This document shows, piece by piece, positions 42,878 to 49,454 of a stretch of 64,000 nucleotides of DNA (its first letter is position 1; each line of letters begins with the position of its first letter). Below the pieces are notes generated by a model. That model did not search any database and was not told the DNA's origin. It saw nothing but the letters and a program-made list of their open reading frames with translations. The DNA is from a virus. The stretch covers positions 1 through 64,000 of IMG/VR virus record IMGVR_UViG_3300050821_002963. One strand, 5' to 3'. Position numbers and translations under genes: made by a program.

Positions 42878-43372
42878 ATGATAAAGAAACTGCCTATCGG
42901 GGAAGTGAACATCAAAGAGATAGTGGACCATCTTGCCTTTGAGGAAGAGGACTTACAGACGGCGGCACTGGAACAAGCCAAGTTGTATATGGCTGCTGCC
43001 ACCTATCGTGTCAAACAGATGCGACACAGACAAGAAGCGGAAATGCATCTGGATAATCTTCGTGTGGACTACGGGCTGAAGTTAAGAATGAAGTACAAAG
43101 GACAAAAGGGAACGACAGAACGTTTCATCAACGATATGATTGAGCGAGTGCCCGAGATACGCACAGCAGTTTCAGAAGTAGCCAAAGCGAAGCGGTTCGA
43201 AGAGTGGTCAAAACTTCTCTTGGATGCTTTTGAACATAGAAGGTCTTCGTTAAAGATACTGTCTCAGTTCATCTTTATGCAAGACACTTTTACGGGGAAG
43301 TTCGAGACAGGTAAACTGAAAGCTAGACGGGCCGCGCTGAGGGGTCAGCTTGCTGAACAGGAGGAAGTATGA
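42878..43372 (+). CDS. Unknown helical protein of the replication block
   Basis: 164 residues, nearly all helical and charged (EEEDLQTAALEQAKLYMAAATYRVKQMRHRQEAEM; KLLLDAFEHRRSSLKILSQFIF). No family recognised. Its place between polymerase and SSB suggests a replication or recombination mediator, which is only inference. Starts very close to the -10 box, so it may be translated from an upstream transcript. Confidence 0.55.
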   Translation: MIKKLPIGEVNIKEIVDHLAFEEEDLQTAALEQAKLYMAAATYRVKQMRHRQEAEMHLDNLRVDYGLKLRMKYKGQKGTTERFINDMIERVPEIRTAVSEVAKAKRFEEWSKLLLDAFEHRRSSLKILSQFIFMQDTFTGKFETGKLKARRAALRGQLAEQEEV

Positions 43373-43581
43373 GCTGGCAAGGACAGTTTACTCTTTGGAT
43401 GCTTTCCGTAATATCATACGCATTCGTGAGTTTGGTTTGCGTAGCGGTATTAAAGCGAGCGGTAATCGCGGGATTAAAGGAGGTGGTACTTTTCTACTTT
43501 ACCGAGAAGGTGAAGTGGTTGGAGGAAGTGGAAAAGAAGTTTGGAGGTAAAGGTAGTCAGTTCGGTTCGGCACTTCACTAA
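43369..43581 (+). CDS. Small single-pass membrane protein
   Basis: 70 residues, ATG 43369 overlapping the previous stop. Residues 7-30 (FTLWMLSVISYAFVSLVCVAVL) form one transmembrane helix, followed by a charged cytoplasmic-type segment (TEKVKWLEEVEKKFGGKG). No family recognised. Confidence 0.5.
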   Translation: MSWQGQFTLWMLSVISYAFVSLVCVAVLKRAVIAGLKEVVLFYFTEKVKWLEEVEKKFGGKGSQFGSALH

Positions 43582-43608
43582 GAAAGAAGGAGTCTAAAAC
43601 GCTAAACG

Positions 43609-44646
43609 ATGGATAAGCGGGAAGCAATCAAACAGCGGTTGAAGGAACGTACGACCTCAAAGCGGTTCAAGTTGCCGGAAGGCGATACGACATTCCGGGT
43701 TTTACCGAACGCGAAGGGCTTAGATAAATTCGCATTTGTTGAATACGCTATGCATAGCAACGTCGGGGCGAGAAAAGCCTACCTTCGTTGCGGTGACAAG
43801 AAGGCCGGGGAAGGTAACTGCTGGCTTTGCACGAAAGTAGCTGAGTTGGGAGAATCGAAAAAGTCTGCGGCCAGAGAAGCTGCGGATAAGATGAAGAGAA
43901 AGGAAGCATGCGCAGTACAGATTGCCTACGTATCGGATGGAAAGTGGATTGGTCCGGTATTATGGGAAATGCCTGTCTCGATAGCGAACAAGCTGATGGG
44001 CATTATGAGTCGCAAGGAAGTGGAGAATCCTGAGAAGGGTTACAATATCACTATTTCCAGAGTCGGTACGGGAATGACTGACACCAGATACGGAGACATG
44101 GACAGGGACGATGAACCCTCTGCAGCTCCGGCAAAGGTGTTGGCGGCTTTACAGCCATTCGGGGAAGTCGTAAGGAAGTATGACGAGGCTCTCCAGAAGA
44201 AAGAGTTCTTCGGCCATGAGCAGACGGAGGATATTACAGAAGAAGAACCGGCTGAAGAAGAGGAAGTAAAACCGACAAGCAAGAAGAAGCCAGCCGTGGT
44301 GGAAGAAGAGGAAGAAGAAGTACAAGTAGCTAAGAAACCTGCCGCGAAGAAAAAGCCTGTAGTGGAAGAGGAAGAAACGACGGAAGCGGATGAAGACGGC
44401 TCTGCGGAGGACGACCTCTTTGGAGACGGCGACATCCCTAATTTGGATGACGAGACTGAAGGAGAAGAAAGTGGTCAAGAAGAGGAAGAAGAAACCCCTA
44501 AGCCCAGCAAAAAGCCAAGCGGCAAGCCGAGTAAGAAAGTCGAGCCAGAGCCAGAAGAGGAAGAAGAACCAGTCGCAGTCAGTAAAAAGCCGGCTGCGAA
44601 GCCAAAAGCCAAGCCCACCCCACCAACAGACGACGATGGCTTCTGA
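43609..44646 (+). CDS. Single-stranded DNA-binding protein (gp32-like)
   Basis: 345 residues. The N-terminal 200 residues have a gp32-type layout: basic start, FKLPEGDTTFRVLP, and a zinc-like Cys cluster (LRCGDKKAGEGNCWLC). The C-terminal 145 residues are an extremely acidic tail with KKPAAKKKP-type basic islands, ending DDDGF, as in SSBs that recruit partners. Lies before the recombinase gene. AAGGAG precedes the start. Confidence 0.7.
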   Translation: MDKREAIKQRLKERTTSKRFKLPEGDTTFRVLPNAKGLDKFAFVEYAMHSNVGARKAYLRCGDKKAGEGNCWLCTKVAELGESKKSAAREAADKMKRKEACAVQIAYVSDGKWIGPVLWEMPVSIANKLMGIMSRKEVENPEKGYNITISRVGTGMTDTRYGDMDRDDEPSAAPAKVLAALQPFGEVVRKYDEALQKKEFFGHEQTEDITEEEPAEEEEVKPTSKKKPAVVEEEEEEVQVAKKPAAKKKPVVEEEETTEADEDGSAEDDLFGDGDIPNLDDETEGEESGQEEEEETPKPSKKPSGKPSKKVEPEPEEEEEPVAVSKKPAAKPKAKPTPPTDDDGF

Positions 44647-44809
44647 GGAACAGAAGCTTAACTTTGGTTTGGGACACGACCCGGGTCCAACGACGGAAAA
44701 AGAGGTAGAACATCTGTATAAGGAACCGGACGATACACCAGAACCAGAGCTTGAAGAGGATGTAGAAGAGGAAGAAGACGAGGAGTATATGGACCTACCA
44801 AAAGACTAA
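44636..44809 (+). CDS. Small acidic protein
   Basis: 57 residues beginning within the last codons of the SSB gene (another frame) and ending by TAATG overlap with RecA. Very acidic second half (EPELEEDVEEEEDEEYMDLP). Possibly a DNA-mimic or recombinase-loading factor, but no family is recognised. Confidence 0.5.
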   Translation: MASEEQKLNFGLGHDPGPTTEKEVEHLYKEPDDTPEPELEEDVEEEEDEEYMDLPKD

Positions 44810-45732
44810 TGGCCAACAAACCAACGAGCTCGGTCTCCTATTCAGCGGAGGCCGAGCTTGCTTTAATTCGGAAGAAGCTAAAGCATTTTACCACCAAGCA
44901 ACCGACTAAGTACTGGTTAGATACGGGAGACAAACACCTGAACTCTACGTTTGGTTCAGAAAGAGATGGGGTTCCGTACGGTAAGCTGTTCGAGTTGGCT
45001 GGTTGGGAATCGAACGGCAAGACAGCACAGATGCTAAAGCTGATGGGTATGGCTCAGAAAGACGGGGCCAAAGCGGCGGAAGTGGATTTGGAAGGTAGCT
45101 GGGACCCTGAGTGGGCTCGGCAGCTAGGCGTGAACCCGGAAGAGGTGTTGGTCTTCCAGCCTGAGATTGGTCTATTCGGAGATGAGAAGGAAGAGAGGAT
45201 GCAGTACGGTGAGGAAGTTTTCGAGGAAGTAGACCTGTGGTTGAAAAGATGCAAGAAGCAGAACCCCAATGGCAGAATCTTTTTGGGGGTGGATTCGATA
45301 GCAGCCATCATGACAGAGGAAGACGAGGTAGCAGGAATTGAGAATCAGAACATGCGGACAAAGATTTCGCAAGCTACCTTTCTATCTAGATTGCTGAGAC
45401 GGTGGGTGGCTCTGGCACGGGCTACCAATGCCATGATGTTCTTTATCAATCAGCTCAGGGTTTCTCCGGGCGTAATGTTTGGCAATCCCGAGTACACACC
45501 AGGAGGAAATGCCGTTAGACTCTACTCATCGGTTCGGGTGAGGATGAGACGGAAGGGGAAGCCAATCTTGAAGGGCGGAAAGAAAGTTGGGATAAAAGGG
45601 AAACTCCAGAACTACAAGAACAAGGCTGGTAATGGTTCGCGAGAAGGGTTCGAATGCGGCTACAAGCTATACTTTGACGGTAAGCTCAAGTATGTAGACG
45701 TGGACGAGATAAAAATCGAGGGGACCGAGTAA
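44809..45732 (+). CDS. recA: RecA-like recombinase
   Basis: 307 residues. Walker A GWESNGKT (65-72), Walker B-like FLGVDSIAAI near 157-167, and the conserved FFINQLR...PGGNAVRLYSSVRVRM segment are typical of RecA. It is shorter than bacterial RecA (about 350) and lacks most of its C-terminal domain. It would drive strand exchange together with the SSB upstream and Mre11-Rad50 at 49455. Confidence 0.9.
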   Translation: MANKPTSSVSYSAEAELALIRKKLKHFTTKQPTKYWLDTGDKHLNSTFGSERDGVPYGKLFELAGWESNGKTAQMLKLMGMAQKDGAKAAEVDLEGSWDPEWARQLGVNPEEVLVFQPEIGLFGDEKEERMQYGEEVFEEVDLWLKRCKKQNPNGRIFLGVDSIAAIMTEEDEVAGIENQNMRTKISQATFLSRLLRRWVALARATNAMMFFINQLRVSPGVMFGNPEYTPGGNAVRLYSSVRVRMRRKGKPILKGGKKVGIKGKLQNYKNKAGNGSREGFECGYKLYFDGKLKYVDVDEIKIEGTE

Positions 45733-45733
45733 A

Positions 45734-46114
45734 ATGGAATCCAGCCTGAGAGCAAAAGCCATCCATCGTAGGATGGGAAGCATATTCCGAGCCTTAGTCG
45801 GTACAGGTAGGTTGAATCCGACGTCAGCTACGCTATCTTTTCGAGAATGGATGCATTACGAAGTGAGGCCGTGTGACAGGCCAATGGTTTTGAAATATAT
45901 GGAAGAGTCGTTGAAAGAAGTAGAGAGACGGGTAAGATGGATTAGGCAGGAGTTGCAAGATACTCAAGTGGAGGTTAGTGATGGCAAAGGACAACAAGTC
46001 CCTATACAGTTGGGACAAGATAATCTACGGGCTGGTATCAGAAGTGGGTTGCGGCACCATGAGTGCGAAGGAGGCCTCAGACAAGCTCAGAGAGTACGTC
46101 CAAGGCATGGATGA
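45734..46114 (+). CDS. Small helical protein with odd out-of-frame-like end
   Basis: 126 residues as read. The first ~82 residues are a convincing helical protein (FREWMHYEVRPCDRPMVLKYMEESLKEVERRVRWIRQEL). From codon 83 it overlaps the next gene for 134 bases in another frame, and the sequence there looks non-natural (GLRHHECEGGLRQAQRVRPRHG). A one-base change near 45978 would create a stop (TAG TGA in the +2 frame). Its original end was probably near 45977. Confidence 0.45.
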   Translation: MESSLRAKAIHRRMGSIFRALVGTGRLNPTSATLSFREWMHYEVRPCDRPMVLKYMEESLKEVERRVRWIRQELQDTQVEVSDGKGQQVPIQLGQDNLRAGIRSGLRHHECEGGLRQAQRVRPRHG

Positions 46115-46223
46115 GAAGGAGAGGGCAGAGTTCAGAGAAAAGGCCTTGGGTAGAGCCAGCACTATCATGCAAGTAGCGGAATTGTTCAAACAGGAGTTGA
46201 CGTTGATAGGAGCAGGGCAGTGA
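45981..46223 (+). CDS. Small helical unknown protein
   Basis: 80 residues (MAKDNKSLYSWDKIIYGLVSEVG...) from ATG 45981 after GGAGG. Helical with a charged middle (ASDKLREYVQGMDEKERAEFREKAL). Ends in a GTGA overlap with the next small gene. No family recognised. Confidence 0.55.
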   Translation: MAKDNKSLYSWDKIIYGLVSEVGCGTMSAKEASDKLREYVQGMDEKERAEFREKALGRASTIMQVAELFKQELTLIGAGQ

Positions 46224-46381
46224 ATGAAGTGAAGATAGCAGTTTGGTTGTTTTGTTTTGGTGGGCTCGTTTATTCTCTGGTTAGGTTGGCAACGGAGAGT
46301 TGTAGACATTGTCACATGGCCAGAATGGATGGGCATACTCGAGATTGTCCTAGGTACAAAAGCAGTAAACGTTTCTATTAA
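46220..46381 (+). CDS. Membrane-anchored zinc-knuckle microprotein
   Basis: 53 residues from GTG 46220. Residues 5-23 form a short hydrophobic helix (KIAVWLFCFGGLVYSLVRLA). The rest is a compact zinc-knuckle-like CRHCHMARMDGHTRDC (C-x2-C ... GH-x3-C). Coupled to the previous gene by GTGA and followed by AAGGAG for the next gene. An unusual combination; function unknown. Confidence 0.5.
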   Translation: MNEVKIAVWLFCFGGLVYSLVRLATESCRHCHMARMDGHTRDCPRYKSSKRFY

Positions 46382-46392
46382 GGAGAAGAACG

Positions 46393-46806
46393 ATGGAAAA
46401 TCTGGTTCGAGAGGCAGTAAAACCTTTGCAGCTAGTTGAAGTAGACATGGCTGAGAAGGTGTTGGCAGACAGAGCGATAAAGGAGTTGGGGTACAGCCCA
46501 CTTGCTAATGCGGTAGCTGAGAAATTGCGGTTGGCTGCCAAAGAAAACTATGCTGAGATTTTTAAGAAACTTGGCATTGAGCCATTCTCCAAAGAAAGTG
46601 TGGAGAAGTACAAGGCAGAGATGCTGAGAAAGGCCAATTTTTCGGGTGTGGTTAGAGAAGCACTTTCTGAAGACTTGGGCGCGTACCTTTTCTTCGCCTC
46701 TGCCTTTGTTACCTTTGTTACCGTTGTTGCTTTTGTAATTGTTGCCGTAGAGGCTGGTATAGCTCACCACGGTTGCCGAAGCACTATCTTGCTGAACTGG
46801 AAATGA
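46393..46806 (+). CDS. Membrane protein with C-terminal anchor
   Basis: 137 residues with TAAGGAG before ATG 46393. A helical soluble domain (residues 1-95) is followed by one C-terminal transmembrane helix (YLFFASAFVTFVTVVAFVIVAVEAGI). No family recognised. Confidence 0.5.
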   Translation: MENLVREAVKPLQLVEVDMAEKVLADRAIKELGYSPLANAVAEKLRLAAKENYAEIFKKLGIEPFSKESVEKYKAEMLRKANFSGVVREALSEDLGAYLFFASAFVTFVTVVAFVIVAVEAGIAHHGCRSTILLNWK

Positions 46807-47660
46807 TGGAACAGCAGTACAGACAGATTAGCTATTACGTCCCGCGGCTGTCTCCAGAAGAGGAAAGATTGCAGCAGATGCTTGAGGAACATCGGGTTAG
46901 CTTCGAACGTTGGTTTCGTCAATACATGAACCAGCAGCTGTGGTCTAGTTATTCTAATCCACATTTCGACCCATGGAAAGTGATACCAATACCGCCGCTG
47001 AAGATACGTTACCGGTTTTGTTCACTTCCTCAAGTATCTGTTCAGGCAGAAAGCGAACTACCTATGGCAACTATGACTATCGGAAATGTAACCGTGTGGC
47101 AGGAGTGGAATTCTCTTTACTATCAGTACCAGCTGCAAGGTACTGCAACAGCTGCCAATTCGATAAGTAACTACGGTACTGGTACGACAGCTCAGGATGT
47201 ATGGATGCAGTGGAACCAGTACTATCAGCAACAGACAGGCATGATGACTCCGCCAGTAAGTAGGGTAGCGGAAATAACTCCGGAACAGTTGGCTCAGCAG
47301 AGAGAGCTAGCTGCTAGACAACAAGAAGAAGCGAGAGTGGCTGCTTGTAAGAGAGACGAAGAACGGGCGGCGGCTAAACAGAAAGCCAAGGAGCTACTGG
47401 TCAGTGCTTTGGAAGCAGAGCAGAAGGCAAGCTTCGAGAAGAATGGTTACTTTGATGTGGTAGTCAAAGATAAGACCTACAGAATTAAGCCAGGCGAGAT
47501 GATTCTGCTGTTGAACGAAAAGAGGGTTGTGTGCAGGTACTGCATCCACCCTGAGCATGGGTCTCAGTTACCCCATGAAGATGTGGCACTGAGTCAGAAG
47601 CTGCTGTTGGAATCATCGGAAGAAACATTCTTGACGATTGCCAACAGACATTCTGTATAA
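46803..47660 (+). CDS. Unknown protein with coiled coil and conserved C-terminal domain
   Basis: 285 residues from ATG 46803 (ATGA overlap). The middle is Gln/Tyr-rich; a coiled coil (QLAQQRELAARQQEEARVAACK...) covers about 165-215. The last 75 residues (YFDVVVKDKTYRIKPG...CIHPEHG..LPHEDVALSQKLLLE..EETFLTIANR) form a compact module that I recognise as recurring in phage proteins without known function. Its stop overlaps a TATAAT box. Confidence 0.55.
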   Translation: MMEQQYRQISYYVPRLSPEEERLQQMLEEHRVSFERWFRQYMNQQLWSSYSNPHFDPWKVIPIPPLKIRYRFCSLPQVSVQAESELPMATMTIGNVTVWQEWNSLYYQYQLQGTATAANSISNYGTGTTAQDVWMQWNQYYQQQTGMMTPPVSRVAEITPEQLAQQRELAARQQEEARVAACKRDEERAAAKQKAKELLVSALEAEQKASFEKNGYFDVVVKDKTYRIKPGEMILLLNEKRVVCRYCIHPEHGSQLPHEDVALSQKLLLESSEETFLTIANRHSV

Positions 47661-47661
47661 T
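47631..47661 (+). promoter_or_regulatory. Promoter-like element before the clamp loader
   Basis: TTGACG (47631-47636), a long 19-base spacer and TATAAT (47656-47661). It lies 24 bases before ATG 47685. Shares TTCTGTATAAT-type context with 42860. The spacer is longer than ideal. Confidence 0.5.
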
Positions 47662-47684
47662 TAGCTCAAGGGCGAAGGGAAAGC

Positions 47685-48698
47685 ATGAAGAGAACATTGG
47701 CGCATGTGCTACGGCCAAGAAAGCTTTCCCAGTTAATCGGGCAGCCAAAGCTGGTGGCTCAGATTCGGAATCAGTACAAGTCTGAGCGAGAGCCTCCAGC
47801 TTGGCAGTTTCAAGGTGTAACTGGTACTGGGAAGACGACGGTGGCACGGATACTGGCTTTGTCTTTGCAGTGCACTCATGCCGAGTTTGGTGAGCCCTGC
47901 GATGAGTGCTACGCCAACAGATTGAATTTCTCGATAAGAGATGTCAACGCTTCGCATCTTGGTGGTAAGGAAGATATGGCGAAGCTGGTAGATTCGGCGC
48001 AATACATGCCTGCCCCACCTTCCAGAAGAATAGTTATTATCTTGGACGAGGCTCAGAAGATTTCGGACTCTGGCCAGAATCTCCTACTAAAAGCAATGGA
48101 AGATACCCCGGATACGACAGTCTGGATTGTGGCTACGTCTGAGCCTACGTTGTTGAAGCCTGCCTTTGCTAGAAGATGTGAGATTGGGATTCTTAAGTTG
48201 CTCCAGGTGGAAGACATAAAGAAGTTGATACGCAGGGCTTTCAAGTACACGGCATACACGGGAGAATTGGAACCACTTTTGGATGCCTTGTGTGAAGCAA
48301 AGATTCAGTCTTCCGGCATCATCCTCAATGCAGTAGAGAAGTATGTGAATGGGATGGATGCGGCGGATGCGGTTAAGTTGGTTGGTGGTGAGGCAGATGT
48401 GTTAGCCATCTGTCGAGCGCTGGAGAAGGGAGATTGGAATGAAATCAAAAAGCAAACCAAAGAAGCTACGGGAGATGACCTCAGAGGAATTAGAGCTGCG
48501 GTTGCAGCTTATCTGCGTGGGGCACTTGAGTCGGCAATACCAGGACCTAGAGCTATGGATTGGGCAAGAGCGATTGACACTGTGGCGAGAGTCGATTCTT
48601 ATACAGACGCGACTCAAGGACCTGCAACAGTAGCAGCTTTGTATCAGCTTTGTCAGCAATTCACTGGACCTATAAGAGGGCAGGACGATGAAGACTAA
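47685..48698 (+). CDS. Clamp loader ATPase (DnaX/gamma-like)
   Basis: 337 residues of an AAA+ clamp loader. Starts with RPRKLSQLIGQPKLVAQI; Walker A GVTGTGKTT at 44-52, three Cys of a zinc-like module (C63, C72, C75), Walker B IVIILDEAQ near 116-124, and ARRCEI in place of the SRC motif. It would load the clamp encoded at 38423 onto primed DNA. No separate small subunit is recognised nearby. Shares a 3' overlap with the next gene. Confidence 0.85.
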   Translation: MKRTLAHVLRPRKLSQLIGQPKLVAQIRNQYKSEREPPAWQFQGVTGTGKTTVARILALSLQCTHAEFGEPCDECYANRLNFSIRDVNASHLGGKEDMAKLVDSAQYMPAPPSRRIVIILDEAQKISDSGQNLLLKAMEDTPDTTVWIVATSEPTLLKPAFARRCEIGILKLLQVEDIKKLIRRAFKYTAYTGELEPLLDALCEAKIQSSGIILNAVEKYVNGMDAADAVKLVGGEADVLAICRALEKGDWNEIKKQTKEATGDDLRGIRAAVAAYLRGALESAIPGPRAMDWARAIDTVARVDSYTDATQGPATVAALYQLCQQFTGPIRGQDDED

Positions 48699-48888
48699 CA
48701 TGTTGGTCAGATGGATTTTGGAAATTTTTGTATTGGAGGAAGTTTGGAGGCATAGTCATTGGTCAGTGGCATTGACTTTGACTCTCTTTACGGTGCGGGT
48801 TGAGTTGCAGGATTGTGTGAAAGAGATACGTAGAAAGAATGACCAGGATTTGAAAGACAGATTGTTTCGTTTAGCAGGAATGAAATAA
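48688..48888 (+). CDS. Small helical protein
   Basis: 66 residues overlapping the clamp loader end by 11 bases. Hydrophobic N-terminal half (MLVRWILEIFVLEEVWRH... ALTLTLF) may lie at the membrane; the rest is charged. No family recognised. Confidence 0.45.
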   Translation: MKTNMLVRWILEIFVLEEVWRHSHWSVALTLTLFTVRVELQDCVKEIRRKNDQDLKDRLFRLAGMK

Positions 48889-48930
48889 GCCCTACGGGAG
48901 GAGTTAAAGCAACAAACAAGGAAGAACGAA

Positions 48931-49155
48931 ATGGCGAGAGGTTCATTGTTTCAATATGCGGTGCTGTACCATCCTAGAGAGAAGAAGGATGCAGCTGGTA
49001 ATCCAACAGAAACAAAGAAGTCAATTCTGGTGACGCCAGTAACGAATATCCTGGCTACGTCGGACAAGGAAGTTGGTATTCTAGCGGCGCGGTCTTTGCC
49101 GGAAGAGTATCTGGACAAGCTGGACGATGTGGAGATTATCGTCAAGCCTTTTTAG
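48931..49155 (+). CDS. Small conserved phage protein
   Basis: 74 residues with AAGGAAG before ATG 48931. The sequence (LFQYAVLYHPREKKDAAGN...KKSILVTPVTNILATSDKEVGILAARSLPEEYLDKLDDVEIIVKPF) reads as a compact alpha-beta domain that I recognise as a small, uncharacterised phage family. Stop overlaps the next GTG (TAGTG). Confidence 0.6.
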   Translation: MARGSLFQYAVLYHPREKKDAAGNPTETKKSILVTPVTNILATSDKEVGILAARSLPEEYLDKLDDVEIIVKPF

Positions 49156-49454
49156 TGGCCCTTCCGGTCGGGCAAAAGAAAGAGGCTGGTAAAACAAAAG
49201 CAGCGAATGATGATTTGAAACAGCAGTTAGAAGACATGAAAGAAGCGTGGGAGTCAATGCCGAAGTTCTACGAGAAGCGAAAGGTCGAGAGACGGTTGCT
49301 TGGTGGTCTGGAGTTTTGGGGAGGATTGCAGGCGCCTGGCAGCTACTATGTTGGAGACATCTCCAATGCTGGTGGCAGTGGATTATCTTACACGGTGTCC
49401 AGTTCGGACAGTCCGTCTTACAGCGTGATAGCCTCACAAGCTCTGAAAGGATAA
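49155..49454 (+). CDS. Small unknown protein
   Basis: 99 residues from GTG 49155. Helical, charged first half (AANDDLKQQLEDMKEAWESM) and a Gly/Ser/Tyr-rich second half. Ends immediately before the Mre11-Rad50 start. No family recognised. Confidence 0.5.
   Translation: MALPVGQKKEAGKTKAANDDLKQQLEDMKEAWESMPKFYEKRKVERRLLGGLEFWGGLQAPGSYYVGDISNAGGSGLSYTVSSSDSPSYSVIASQALKG

Noticed and set aside
44390-44635. Long upstream extension of the small acidic gene at 44636
   Set aside because: The extension is a frame shadow of the SSB acidic tail; the natural start is ATG 44636 at the SSB stop.
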